A stretch of 36,986 bases of DNA from an uncultured Eubacteriales bacterium (GTDB lineage Bacteria; Bacillota; Clostridia; Oscillospirales; Acutalibacteraceae): assembly GCA_949422855.1 (NCBI GenBank), contig CASPLG010000014.1, positions 1 through 36,986 of the forward strand, given 5' to 3'. The notes under the pieces were generated by a model. The model was not told the DNA's origin and searched no databases. It saw only the letters and a program-made list of their open reading frames with translations. Both the position numbers and the translations under genes were made by a program. Each line of letters opens with the position of its first letter. Within the stretch, counting starts at the first letter, position 1. Below are positions 18,606 through 28,235 of the stretch, piece by piece.

Positions 18606-19545
18606 TTAATATTTTCTCCTTAATGACTTTTTCAGCGTCCAAAACCATATTTTCAAAAGAATAATATTTGTCTGCATAAAACCAATGAATATCTTTATTT
18701 CTTTTAAACCACGTGATTTGCCGTTTTGCGTAATGTCTGGTGTCCCTTTTTAGGTTTTCGACAGCTTCATCTAAACTGCACTGCCCCCTTATATACGGAA
18801 TAATTTCTTTATAACCTATAGCCTCGTTTGCCGTATCACTTGGCTCTAACTTCAAAATATGCTTGACTTCTTCTACTAAACCGTCCCTAAGCATATTGTC
18901 AACACGCCTGTTAATTCTGTCATATAAAACACTTCTATCCTCAAAATTAATCCCGATAAAAACAGCTTCATAAGGCGACTGCATACACAAAGACCTTTTT
19001 ACTTGTTCTGATATGGGATACCCGTAAGAATAGTAAAATTCAAGAGCCCTTGTAATCCTTTTTATATCATTAGGATGTATCTGCCTAGCAGACATAGGGT
19101 CTATATGCTGCAGTTCTGTATAAAGCTTATCTTTCTCACATAATGAGTCTTTATACAGGCTTTCTCTAAGTTCAAGGTTAGGAGTATTTCTTCCAAAATC
19201 TACATTTTTTAAAAATGAGTCTATATACAGCCCCGTCCCGCCAACTACAAAAGCAACTTTATTCTTTTCCGTTATCTTTTTTGCACAAATGTGTGCTCTT
19301 TTTACATAATCAGCTACACTAAATCTCTCCCTTACGGATATTTCACCGACACAGTAATGTTTAACGGACTCCAGATGCTCTTTATTTGGCTTAGCAGTAC
19401 AAATATTAAATTCCTCATATATTTGCATCGAGTCAGCAGAGATAATCTCCCCTGATATTCGGCGTGCCAGATTAACAGACAACTCGGTTTTTCCGGACGC
19501 CGTCGGTCCGACAATCGCTACAACAGGAATTTTAAATTGAGCCAT
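18592..19545 (-). CDS. miaA: tRNA dimethylallyltransferase
   Basis: MiaA adds a dimethylallyl group to N6 of A37 in tRNAs reading UNN codons. 317 residues. The P-loop GPTASGKT is at residues 13-20, followed by SADSMQIYEEF with the catalytic Asp and by VVGGTGLYIDS. KRQITWFKRN near the C-terminus is a family block. It starts six bases after mutL with GGGAGGG as ribosome binding site. Its product is the substrate of MiaB, encoded in the same block, so the two-step i6A to ms2i6A pathway is complete here. Confidence 0.97.
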   Translation of the reverse strand: MAQFKIPVVAIVGPTASGKTELSVNLARRISGEIISADSMQIYEEFNICTAKPNKEHLESVKHYCVGEISVRERFSVADYVKRAHICAKKITEKNKVAFVVGGTGLYIDSFLKNVDFGRNTPNLELRESLYKDSLCEKDKLYTELQHIDPMSARQIHPNDIKRITRALEFYYSYGYPISEQVKRSLCMQSPYEAVFIGINFEDRSVLYDRINRRVDNMLRDGLVEEVKHILKLEPSDTANEAIGYKEIIPYIRGQCSLDEAVENLKRDTRHYAKRQITWFKRNKDIHWFYADKYYSFENMVLDAEKVIKEKILNGNS

Positions 19546-19551
19546 TTAATA

Positions 19552-21549
19552 TCATGCCCTCCCAAATTGTTTCTCAATATCTTTCTTGCTAAGCTCTATA
19601 TAAATGGGGCGTCCATGTGGGCAATACATGATGTCCGGATTTTTATCAAGAGAATCCGTCAAAGACAGAATTTCTTCGTTCGAGCTCACCATTCCGCCTT
19701 TTATAGCCGACCTGCATGCAATATTATGGTAAAGCCAATCCATGTATTTTGTATCAAGGCTCGCCCTGTTGTCAAGTATGTATCCCGCTATTTCCACTAT
19801 TGAATCTTCTGCATCAGAAATGCCCAAATATGACGGTATACTTCTTACAATCACGCTTCCCTCTCCAAAGTTTTCAACACCATAGCCCGAATCCGATAAT
19901 AAATCTAAATTCTCAATTATTGCAGAGTATTCACTCTTATCAAGATATACCACGATAGGCTTTAAAAGTAATTGTGAATCCGTTATTTTATTATCTTTTT
20001 TAAGCTTATTGTATATAATTCTTTCGTGGGCCGCATGTTTGTCTATAAAAACTAATTTATCTTCCTCCTGCACTATAATATAGCAGTTAAATACCTCACC
20101 CAATATAACTCTTTCTTTTGAAGAAATCGACTTGACGTTGTCCTTCGCTAAATCCTGCTTATCCTTTGGAATTTCATAAATTTCGTTAACAACTACTTTT
20201 TCTCCCGCTTTTTTTAAATCTTCTGTATTTTCCTGCACCCCGGCATTCTTACTTTGCGGGAGAAAAGTTTCTTTTATCAAATCTACCCCCGAAACTTTGG
20301 ATTCTTTATATTCGTGAGTAAATTTTTCCTCCTGCTCTTTACTTTTATATGCGTAATCGGAAAGTCTTAAATCTGTAGACAGACTCTTGCAATTATCTAC
20401 CTGGAAATTTTCTGTCTTGGGCTTTTTATTGACCTCACAATTTAGCGAAATGAAACTATTTTCTATTTTGATTTTTGAGGGGTCTATTTTGCTACAATTA
20501 CATTCATCGGCAACGTCCCGTGAGGCACTCTCTTCCTTAAATTCCATTCTTTTTTTTGTTTCATCGCTCAGCAAAGCAGACTTTACTGCATAATACACAG
20601 CTCGAAATATCGGTCTTTCATTGATAAACCTAACCTCTGTTTTTGCCGGATGTACATTTACATCCACAGCTGCATAAGAAATATCTATATAAAGCACACA
20701 AACAGGGTGTTTTCCAACCATAACAGACCCCTTAAACGCCTCTTCAAGTGCCGTTGATGCAATTTTTATTTTGGCGTACCTGTGGTTTATAAAAAAATTT
20801 TGCAAGGTTCTGCTTGCCCTCGCAGATTCCGGTCTGCCCACAAACCCGGACACTTTAATTCCCTCAAGGCTATAATCGACAGGAATCATTTTATCAAAAA
20901 TTTCTTTTCCATATATTAAATATATACACGATGATAGTTTTCTGTCCCCGGGAGTGCTGACTACCACTTTTCCATCTCTTATGAACCTAATCGCTACTTC
21001 CGGATGAGACATAGCGATTTTATCCACTACCGCTGAAACGGCATTTCCCTCTGCAACATCCTTTTTTAGAAACTTCATTCTCGCAGGGGTATTAAAAAAT
21101 AAATCCCTTACCGTAAATGTCGTCCCCTGAGCCCGCCCGGCATCTTCAAAGAGGACTTCTTCTCCCCCTTCTATGACATATCTTGTACCGATTTTCTCAT
21201 CTGAGCACAGCGTCACCAGCTCTACCCTGGAAACCGCACAAATGGATGCCAGTGCTTCTCCCCTGAAACCTAAAGTTTTTATCGAATCAAGATCCTCCTG
21301 CGAACTTATCTTACTAGTGGCATTTCGCAGAAATGCATTTCTTATGTCTTCTCTGTATATACCGCTCCCGTTATCCGATATTTTGATTAAGCAAACTCCC
21401 CCGTGTTTGATTTCTATAGTTATTTTGTCAGCCCCGGCGTCTATAGAATTTTCAAGAAGCTCCTTAACAACAGATGCCGGTCTTTCTACAATCTCCCCGG
21501 CTGCTATTAATTCAGCCACACATTTATCAAGCACTCTAACTCTCTTCAT
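19552..21549 (-). CDS. mutL: DNA mismatch repair protein MutL
   Basis: MutL links mismatch recognition by MutS to strand removal. The N-terminal GHKL ATPase is intact: ELLENSIDAGA, ISDNGSGI, TLGFRGEALASI. A charged, poorly conserved linker covers about residues 335-460. The C-terminal domain carries the endonuclease signature as DKHAAHERIIYN near residue 505, plus CRSAIKGG and CPHGRP. In Bacillus MutL the essential Asp, His and first Glu of DQHAxxE are all kept here; Gln has become Lys, and the last Glu is Asn. This points to a nicking-competent MutL in an organism without MutH. 665 residues, normal. It lies 20 bases after mutS. Confidence 0.97.
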   Translation of the reverse strand: MKRVRVLDKCVAELIAAGEIVERPASVVKELLENSIDAGADKITIEIKHGGVCLIKISDNGSGIYREDIRNAFLRNATSKISSQEDLDSIKTLGFRGEALASICAVSRVELVTLCSDEKIGTRYVIEGGEEVLFEDAGRAQGTTFTVRDLFFNTPARMKFLKKDVAEGNAVSAVVDKIAMSHPEVAIRFIRDGKVVVSTPGDRKLSSCIYLIYGKEIFDKMIPVDYSLEGIKVSGFVGRPESARASRTLQNFFINHRYAKIKIASTALEEAFKGSVMVGKHPVCVLYIDISYAAVDVNVHPAKTEVRFINERPIFRAVYYAVKSALLSDETKKRMEFKEESASRDVADECNCSKIDPSKIKIENSFISLNCEVNKKPKTENFQVDNCKSLSTDLRLSDYAYKSKEQEEKFTHEYKESKVSGVDLIKETFLPQSKNAGVQENTEDLKKAGEKVVVNEIYEIPKDKQDLAKDNVKSISSKERVILGEVFNCYIIVQEEDKLVFIDKHAAHERIIYNKLKKDNKITDSQLLLKPIVVYLDKSEYSAIIENLDLLSDSGYGVENFGEGSVIVRSIPSYLGISDAEDSIVEIAGYILDNRASLDTKYMDWLYHNIACRSAIKGGMVSSNEEILSLTDSLDKNPDIMYCPHGRPIYIELSKKDIEKQFGRA

Positions 21550-21569
21550 ATCAAAAAGCCATCCTAACT

Positions 21570-24176
21570 TTAATAATTAGCCATCTTGACAAGCTGAAAC
21601 AAAACATTCATCGCCTCTATGGGACTAAGCACGGTAACATCTGTATCTCTCAGTCTCTTTATTATCCGATCATTGATACCCTTTTCTTCTTCTGAGATCT
21701 CTTTTGATTCATTATTCGGTTTTTCAGTCACAGATACTCCCTTTTCCCCGGCTTCAATCTCCTTTAAAACTTCCTTCGCCCTGGATATAATCCACTGAGG
21801 CAGTCCCGCAAGCTTGGCAACCTCTATACCATAGCTGTCATCGGCTCCACCCGGGACAATCCTACGCAGAAATATTATATCATCACCTTGTTTTTTCACC
21901 GCTATACTGTAATTTTTTATCCCCTTACAGTTATCCTTCATCTCGGTAAGCTCATGATAGTGAGTAGCAAACAGGGTTTTAGCCCCTAGTTTGTTTTTGT
22001 CCGCTATATATTCAAGTACTGCCCTTGCTATGCTCATACCGTCAAATGTAGATGTGCCCCGCCCTATTTCATCCAAAATAAGCAAACTTCTGTTTGTTGC
22101 ATTTTCCATAATCTGTGCCACTTCGTTCATCTCAACCATAAAGGTTGACTGCCCGGCAGCCAAATCATCGGAAGCCCCTATTCGTGTAAATATACTGTCC
22201 ACAATCCCTATTTTTGCACAGCTCACAGGTACAAAGCTTCCCACTTGTGCCATTAATACAATCAGTGCCGTTTGTCTCATGTAAGTCGATTTCCCAGCCA
22301 TGTTTGGACCGGTTATTACTGCAATCATATTATCTTCATCGTCAAGCAATACATTGTTTGGTACAAACGGAGCATCGGTCAAAATAGCCTCTACTACAGG
22401 GTGTCTGCTTTCCTTCAGTACAATTTCACTTCCCATGTTTACTTCCGGCCGCCTAAAATCATTGCTCGCCGCTACATCAGCCAGTGCTCTTAAGACGTCC
22501 AGCACCGCTACCAAGCTTGCCGTTGAACTTATCCTGAAAAGCTGCATAGCAATTTTTTTCCTCACATCCTCAAAAACTTCGGACTCAATATGAATACACC
22601 TTTCTTTTGCTCCCAATACCCTGCCTTCAATTTCCTTAAGTTCACTTGTAATGTATCTCTCGCAGTTAGCCAATGTCTGCTTTCGTATGTAATGCTCAGG
22701 TATGAATTTTTTATAAGAATTAGTGACCTCTATGTAATAACCCATTACTCTGTTATATCCTACCTTAAGCTTCGGGATACCCGTTTTTTGTTTCTCGCCG
22801 ACCTCAATGGATGTTATTAAATTTTTTCCCCCATCCATATCTTTTCTTACTTCATCGATTTCATCGCTGTATCCGTCCTTTATAACCCCCCCTTCACGTG
22901 TCGAAAACGGAGGGTTCTCAACAATGGCTCTTTCAATTAAATTATGTATGTCTTGCAGGTCATCCATATTTTTATAAATATTGCCTAGTATATATGAGCT
23001 TTTCCCTTTGAGACAACTCTTTAGCTGCGGCAGTTTTGAGATAGTACAAGAAAGGGCCTTTAAATCCCTGCCGTTTGCCGAGCCATAAGTAACTCTTGTT
23101 ATAAGCCTCTCTATATCGTGCATCCCTCTGAGCAAATCACAGAGGTTATTTCTCAGCATTACGTCACCGTAAATTTCGTCTATGGCATCCTGACGCCTGC
23201 ATATCTTCTCACAATTCGTAAGGGGTCTTTCTATCCACGACCTAAGCAAACGCTTTCCCATGGCCGTCTTGGTCTTGTCCAAAACCCACAGAAGCGACCC
23301 TCGTTTTTGCTTGTTTCTCATGGTTTCCAAAAGCTCTAGATTCCTTATGGTATTAATATCCAGCCCCATATATTCGGCTTCAGTGTAAAATTCAATTTTA
23401 TTTATTCTTTCTATCCCGGTTTTTTGGGTCTCCTCTAAATATGATAAAAGTGCACCTATACATCTTACATTTAATTCTTTGCTGTCCATCTCATTGACTT
23501 TAAATCTCTCTTCGCCGAAATGCTTTAAAATCCTTTCTTTACAAGCTGTAAGATCAAAATTTTGGACATCCATCAGTTCCATACTACACGAAAGCTTGTC
23601 TTTAATAAAAAGCTTAATCGGTTCTAAAAGAGAAACCTTCCCCCCCACTAAAATTTCTCTGGGAGAAAATCTTCCAATCTCATTTCTTATCTGACCGATT
23701 ATATCTTTACCCGATAGCTGCGTAGCTTTAAGCTCTCCTGTTGACACGTCACAAAAACATATCCCCGCAAGACTATCTTCAATAAACATCGAACAAATAT
23801 AGTTATTTTTAGATTCATCAAGCATGCTAGACTCCATAACGGTTCCCGGAGTTATAACTCTGACAACTTCCCTCCTAACTAATCCTTTTGCCTTTGACGG
23901 ATCCTCCATCTGGTCGCACATCGCTATTTTATGCCCATTTGCAACAAGACGTGCAATATAAGACTCGCAGCTGTGAAAAGGAATCCCGCACATAGGCGCC
24001 TTCTCATCTTGACCGCAGTCCCTTGCAGTAAGAGTTAAATCCAGCTCACTTGAAACAAGCTTCGCATCATCGTAAAACATCTCATAAAAGTCGCCTAAGC
24101 GAAAAAAAACTATCGCATCTTTATATTGGTTCTTTATAATCCAATACTGCTTCATCATAGGAGAATAATCCGGCAT
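21570..24176 (-). CDS. mutS: DNA mismatch repair protein MutS
   Basis: MutS recognises mismatches and small loops. 868 residues, full length for MutS1. The N-terminal mismatch-binding domain contains FFRLGDFYEMFYDDA, with the Phe-x-Glu pair that stacks on the mispaired base. CGIPFHS and ITPGTV follow. The C-terminal ATPase has GPNMAGKSTYMRQ near residue 619, DEIGRGTSTFDGMSIA and FATHYHEL. A variable segment with EKGVSVTEKPNNES precedes the last 60 residues. ATG 24176 follows GGGGG. It lies 49 bases after the ylbF-like gene. Confidence 0.98.
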   Translation of the reverse strand: MPDYSPMMKQYWIIKNQYKDAIVFFRLGDFYEMFYDDAKLVSSELDLTLTARDCGQDEKAPMCGIPFHSCESYIARLVANGHKIAMCDQMEDPSKAKGLVRREVVRVITPGTVMESSMLDESKNNYICSMFIEDSLAGICFCDVSTGELKATQLSGKDIIGQIRNEIGRFSPREILVGGKVSLLEPIKLFIKDKLSCSMELMDVQNFDLTACKERILKHFGEERFKVNEMDSKELNVRCIGALLSYLEETQKTGIERINKIEFYTEAEYMGLDINTIRNLELLETMRNKQKRGSLLWVLDKTKTAMGKRLLRSWIERPLTNCEKICRRQDAIDEIYGDVMLRNNLCDLLRGMHDIERLITRVTYGSANGRDLKALSCTISKLPQLKSCLKGKSSYILGNIYKNMDDLQDIHNLIERAIVENPPFSTREGGVIKDGYSDEIDEVRKDMDGGKNLITSIEVGEKQKTGIPKLKVGYNRVMGYYIEVTNSYKKFIPEHYIRKQTLANCERYITSELKEIEGRVLGAKERCIHIESEVFEDVRKKIAMQLFRISSTASLVAVLDVLRALADVAASNDFRRPEVNMGSEIVLKESRHPVVEAILTDAPFVPNNVLLDDEDNMIAVITGPNMAGKSTYMRQTALIVLMAQVGSFVPVSCAKIGIVDSIFTRIGASDDLAAGQSTFMVEMNEVAQIMENATNRSLLILDEIGRGTSTFDGMSIARAVLEYIADKNKLGAKTLFATHYHELTEMKDNCKGIKNYSIAVKKQGDDIIFLRRIVPGGADDSYGIEVAKLAGLPQWIISRAKEVLKEIEAGEKGVSVTEKPNNESKEISEEEKGINDRIIKRLRDTDVTVLSPIEAMNVLFQLVKMANY

Positions 24177-24225
24177 TTAAAAACCCCCGTACCTATATCT
24201 ATTTATTACCTGTATTAAAAATATT

Positions 24226-24627
24226 CTAGCCGCAGCCGTGGCATCCCGAGCAGTCACCTGTGCATCCGTAGTCTTCGTCAGAATACGGATCCCCACCCTG
24301 GGCAGATTTTAATATTATACCACTAATTTTCTTAATAATATCATTGAGTTTCTCCTGAGCCTGCCGATAAACAATCATATTGGGGTTCTTACTAATCTGC
24401 TCATATTTTTCCTGCAGTGACAAATTTAGTTTCTGAACCTTTTCTCTATCCGGGCTCTTTTTTGCAATTTGCTCATTCAGCTCAGCTTTCTCTTCATTAA
24501 ACACAGACAAAAGCTTTTGAAATTCCTTATCTATCTCAAGTTTTTGCTCTGCCATCCTTACTTTTATATATACTTCATCATTTTGTATTTCTTCACCTAG
24601 ATGTCTTGCCAGCTCTATCAAATTCAT
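24226..24627 (-). CDS. YlbF/YmcA-family protein with Cys-rich tail
   Basis: A small 133-residue, mainly helical protein. Residues 1-105 resemble the YlbF/YmcA (Com_YlbF) family, which in Bacillus forms a complex with YaaT that affects RNase Y and development. The last residues, GCTGDCSGCHGCG, hold four closely spaced cysteines and a histidine, suited to an iron-sulfur cluster or metal. The Bacillus Y-complex is reported to bind 4Fe-4S clusters, so that is the likeliest ligand, but the tail has its own spacing. Lies 15 bases after miaB and before mutS, its usual place in Clostridia. AGGAAC precedes ATG 24627. Confidence 0.85.
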   Translation of the reverse strand: MNLIELARHLGEEIQNDEVYIKVRMAEQKLEIDKEFQKLLSVFNEEKAELNEQIAKKSPDREKVQKLNLSLQEKYEQISKNPNMIVYRQAQEKLNDIIKKISGIILKSAQGGDPYSDEDYGCTGDCSGCHGCG

Positions 24628-24642
24628 TTAAAGTTCCTCCAT

Positions 24643-26037
24643 TTATACTATTTTACCCTTTAACGTTCTGCCTATTACATCCATAACCTCGGCATCAGCA
24701 AATCTTCCTACGAAGTTCCCGCCTTCTACAATCTCTATTCCTAAATTTCCATCAGTTCTCCCCAAAAAACGGCTTTTGTCTCCTAAATCATGGTCCACTA
24801 AAACACGAAATCTTTTCCCCAGCATGTTTCTATGTATTTCAAAAGATATCTCATCCTGAACTTTCAAAAGCTGCATTAACCATCTTGTTTTTTCCTTCTT
24901 AGGTACAGGGTCAGGCAACAAAGCGGCAGGAGTTCCACTCCTGGGTGAATATATAAATGTAAAAAGGGAGGTGAACCGAACCTGCTTTACAAGAGATAAT
25001 GTATCTTGAAATTCTTCATATGTTTCTCCCGGAAATCCTACAATAATATCGCTGGACAGAGACAAATTTTTGATCCTCTTTTTTGCGTAATCTATTATAT
25101 CAAGATAGGAATCTCTTGTATACTTTCTGTTCATTGCTTTTAATATTCTATCGCTGCCGGACTGAAAAGGCAAATGAAAATTATGACATATGTGCTTACT
25201 TTCTGCAATAGTATCTATTAATTCTTTCGTTGCATCTTTAGGGTGAGACGTCATAAATCTGATTCTATATTCACCGCCAAAATTGTCTGCTCTGCGAAGC
25301 AACTGGGCAAAGTCTATATCCTCATCCAGCTTCTTTCCATAAGAATTTACATTTTGACCTAGAAATACAATCTCCTTATATCCGTTTTCAAGAAGCTTCT
25401 GTGTTTCATCTAAAATATCTTCAGCCTTTCTGCTTCTTTCCCTCCCTCGGACATAGGGAACAATACAATAAGAACAAAAATTATCACACCCATACATCAC
25501 CGGTACGAACGCTTTTACTTTGCTCGCTCTCTTAACGGGAAACCCCTCATATATATTCTCATCTTTGCTGCCACTTACAAATATCCTTTTCTTCTCACGG
25601 AATACATCTAAAAGCATCTTGGAAAAAAGATTCATAGAATGAGTCCCAAAAACTAAATCTACAAATGGATAACTCTCTTTAATCTTTTGGATTTCATTTT
25701 TCTGTTCAGTCATGCATCCACATACTGCGATAACCAAATTAGGATTTTGTTTTTTTAATCTTTTCAAAGAGCCTATGTGGCCGAATATTTTATTTTGTGC
25801 ATGTTCGCGTATAGCACAGGTATTTATGATAATTATATCTGCATTTTCTTCACAGTCTGTTATAATACACCCCATTCTTTCGAGGATGCCGCACATCCTT
25901 TCCCCATCTGAAACATTTTGCTGACATCCATACGTTTTAACAAATGCGTAAATACATTTTTTAGAAAATCTCTTGACTACCAGTGCATAATCTAAAATTA
26001 AATTATAATCTCCTTGTAAATCTTTAGCTTTCAACAA
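24643..26037 (-). CDS. miaB: tRNA-2-methylthio-N6-dimethylallyladenosine synthase
   Basis: MiaB is a radical SAM enzyme that adds the methylthio group to i6A37 made by MiaA. 464 residues. The N-terminal UPF0004 domain supplies three cysteines for the auxiliary cluster (TYGCQQN, NTCAIRE, CGCMTEQ). The radical SAM motif CDNFCSYC is near residue 183, followed by VPYVRGRERSR. A C-terminal TRAM domain contains DKSRFLGRTDGN. The start is TTG 26037 with GGGAGTGAT five bases upstream. First gene of the long minus-strand block, with its own promoter and divergent from the orphan gene at 26226. Confidence 0.97.
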   Translation of the reverse strand: MLKAKDLQGDYNLILDYALVVKRFSKKCIYAFVKTYGCQQNVSDGERMCGILERMGCIITDCEENADIIIINTCAIREHAQNKIFGHIGSLKRLKKQNPNLVIAVCGCMTEQKNEIQKIKESYPFVDLVFGTHSMNLFSKMLLDVFREKKRIFVSGSKDENIYEGFPVKRASKVKAFVPVMYGCDNFCSYCIVPYVRGRERSRKAEDILDETQKLLENGYKEIVFLGQNVNSYGKKLDEDIDFAQLLRRADNFGGEYRIRFMTSHPKDATKELIDTIAESKHICHNFHLPFQSGSDRILKAMNRKYTRDSYLDIIDYAKKRIKNLSLSSDIIVGFPGETYEEFQDTLSLVKQVRFTSLFTFIYSPRSGTPAALLPDPVPKKEKTRWLMQLLKVQDEISFEIHRNMLGKRFRVLVDHDLGDKSRFLGRTDGNLGIEIVEGGNFVGRFADAEVMDVIGRTLKGKIV

Positions 26038-26060
26038 TATTTATCACTCCCGTATTTGTA

Positions 26061-26089
26061 ATTCTACCATAATTGCTTTTGTACTTCAA
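26061..26089 (-). promoter_or_regulatory. miaB promoter
   Basis: On the minus strand TTGAAG (26084-26089) and TAGAAT (26061-26066) are separated by 17 bases. TG one base before the -10 box gives an extended -10. The predicted transcript starts a short distance upstream of the TTG at 26037 and would drive miaB and the repair genes behind it. Confidence 0.6.
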
Positions 26090-26151
26090 TTAATCGTAAA
26101 AAATCATTTAATATGTTTTCTGTGCTAAATATTTATAATAAGATAAATACA

Positions 26152-26181
26152 TTGACAAAATTATTATGCATATAGTACAAT
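26152..26181 (+). promoter_or_regulatory. Strong promoter of the orphan gene at 26226
   Basis: A perfect TTGACA (26152-26157) is followed after 18 bases by TACAAT (26176-26181). The first 12 bases, TTGACAAAATTA, are identical to the -35 region of the second orphan gene's promoter at 35039. AAAAGGAG lies before the ATG at 26226. Confidence 0.7.
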
Positions 26182-26225
26182 AGAAGCATCTGTGTACTTT
26201 ACTTAAAAAGGAGCTGTGAAATTCT

Positions 26226-28235
26226 ATGATTGATACCATAAAAGATTTAGATAGCATATTAGATACGGTTGATAAGATAAGCAAAAAAACAAAGTCTCAA
26301 TACGGTAAATACACTACACAAATAAACTATTATGTTTCTGAGTATACTAAAGTTAATAATACTTTAAAAAAGATGAATGCTATAATGGGCGGCAATAGCT
26401 TGTATGAATTTTTAGCTAAATCCGATTCCCTAAAAGACTTGTCTATTAGTCTTGGGCTGATCAAATCGTATTGTAACGCATACCCAGGTGGGTTTAATGA
26501 TGATAAAGTAGCAAAAACTATAGGTAAGAGACTCGAAGAGAACTTTAAAGTATTTGATAGCGAGATAGATAGAATCCAAAAAATATATGAGTCTAATGAA
26601 GGTAAAAAAACTTCCGACCTGCAGGCAGAATACAACAGCAGTGGAAAAAATTTAGAAGCTCAGCAGCTTGACCACGAAATAGACAATATGCCCGAAGTTC
26701 CAACATTATCTAATAGACTGCCCAGCGATAGCGCTATATCATCAGTGTCAGAAGACTGCAAGGATTTGCTTGATTGTTATAAAACTTTTAAAGATCCTAA
26801 TAAGAGTGGATTCTTTGATAAGATCTTGCTTGGAATGCTCCATCATCTCAAAAAGTACGCAAAAAACGATGTATCTAAAGCTAAGGTCAAGTATGGAATA
26901 TTTACCAGGTTTGGGGATTTAAGGCGTAATACACATTTTCATCACAGCATAGTCATAATACAGAATATCATCGCGGGGAAAGACAATAAAATCAGGAATA
27001 CAGACATTAATGGTTCTAAAAATAACGAAGATGATAAAGATAAAAAAACTCATAAAATTGCCAAACATAGTAAAAATAGTAAAAGTCCTAAAGTTCCTGA
27101 AGAAACTAGAAAGGTTTTTAGGGAGTATTGCCTTAAAGCCTATGAGATCTTAACCCTTATGAGTGTATTTAATATAGAAAATAGCGGCATAAATACCAAA
27201 CTGGATAAGCTCTTCCACAGTACGTTTTATCCAATTTTTAAAAATTTAGACGAACTGGCAAAAACCGTAAAAGTAGAAGAGAGTGAACGAGATAAAGTTA
27301 CAAAACGCATGAAGGATTTTAGAAATAAGTGGTCTGATTTAATCAATAAAACAGAAGGGCATATAACACTTTATTTTTACTTTGAACAATGCGATAACTA
27401 TTTTGACAATTATCAAGTAATACTTAGGCGCACTAAATATTTCGGTGTATACTTGTCGGATTGTAAAAATTTGGAGCATGAAACTACAGCAATCCTTCAG
27501 AAAATTGACAAAGTGATTCCAAAAATCGAGAAAAAGCTAGCGTCAGCGGGCCCACTTACAAAGAAACTGGCAAATTGGGATGAGAATATGAAAAATCTTA
27601 ACTCAATAAAACGCAAGTTGCCAAAGGTGAAAGCCGCAAATAAGCAGCTGTCTACCGCTATGAGCTTGTATGTCGATAGCTTGGCGTATGCCAAATTTGG
27701 GAAAAAGGTCTCTAATATTGCAAAAGATTTAAGGGATAAATTCCATAGCATTGTGCCACTTTCACAAGAAATTTGCGATATTGGTATTTATGACAGTGGA
27801 GAATTGAAGGATTTGGAAGAAAAAGTTGATAATATTTTAAAGGCTATGAAGGCAACGTCAGCCGATGTACGCAAGAATCTTTCTACCGAAGAAACCCTTC
27901 CTCCATTTTATCCAAAGGATGACCGTTACTTTTCCAAGAAAAATCTTAAGGCATCTTATGTCCTTTGCAATGGCATATACTTGGTTCCTGAGAGATTATC
28001 ATATTGTGTGAATGATAATGCCAGCTTAGAAGAGTTCAATAAACAAAAAGAGACAAGTATTGATAAACTAATGGATACTCGTAACAGATTTATTGAAAAC
28101 CAAGATAAATTAGACAAATATAGAAATGATTTAAACGACATGAAAGAGTATGATTATGGTGAATTTCTCGACAAGGCAAAAACTACTTTATTTATTTTGT
28201 CAGGTATGTTTTTTGCATTTTTGTCCCCAGTCTAG
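26226..28235 (+). CDS. Orphan helical protein with hydrophobic C-terminus, possibly cut short by an IS
   Basis: I do not recognise this 669-residue protein. It is Lys-, Asp- and Asn-rich and looks almost wholly helical, with coiled-coil-like stretches at about residues 1-60, 95-145, 420-480 and 515-550 and again near 605-640. A low-complexity Lys/Asn/Ser linker (about 255-290) divides it. There is no signal peptide. The last 17 residues, TTLFILSGMFFAFLSPV, form the only hydrophobic stretch, as in a tail-anchored protein. Its stop TAG (28233-28235) falls on the boundary with the decayed IS5-family element, so the original protein may have been longer. Promoter and ribosome binding site are both strong, so it is very likely expressed. 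It is divergent from miaB and has no functional neighbours. Confidence 0.85.
   Translation: MIDTIKDLDSILDTVDKISKKTKSQYGKYTTQINYYVSEYTKVNNTLKKMNAIMGGNSLYEFLAKSDSLKDLSISLGLIKSYCNAYPGGFNDDKVAKTIGKRLEENFKVFDSEIDRIQKIYESNEGKKTSDLQAEYNSSGKNLEAQQLDHEIDNMPEVPTLSNRLPSDSAISSVSEDCKDLLDCYKTFKDPNKSGFFDKILLGMLHHLKKYAKNDVSKAKVKYGIFTRFGDLRRNTHFHHSIVIIQNIIAGKDNKIRNTDINGSKNNEDDKDKKTHKIAKHSKNSKSPKVPEETRKVFREYCLKAYEILTLMSVFNIENSGINTKLDKLFHSTFYPIFKNLDELAKTVKVEESERDKVTKRMKDFRNKWSDLINKTEGHITLYFYFEQCDNYFDNYQVILRRTKYFGVYLSDCKNLEHETTAILQKIDKVIPKIEKKLASAGPLTKKLANWDENMKNLNSIKRKLPKVKAANKQLSTAMSLYVDSLAYAKFGKKVSNIAKDLRDKFHSIVPLSQEICDIGIYDSGELKDLEEKVDNILKAMKATSADVRKNLSTEETLPPFYPKDDRYFSKKNLKASYVLCNGIYLVPERLSYCVNDNASLEEFNKQKETSIDKLMDTRNRFIENQDKLDKYRNDLNDMKEYDYGEFLDKAKTTLFILSGMFFAFLSPV

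Noticed and set aside
22300..22593. Plus-strand open frame inside mutS
   Set aside because: Antisense to the MutS ATPase region; no promoter or ribosome binding site and no recognisable product.
26226..28235. Chemoreceptor or secreted effector
   Set aside because: The coiled-coil look is superficially similar, but there is no conserved signalling hairpin, no signal peptide and no N-terminal membrane helix pair.
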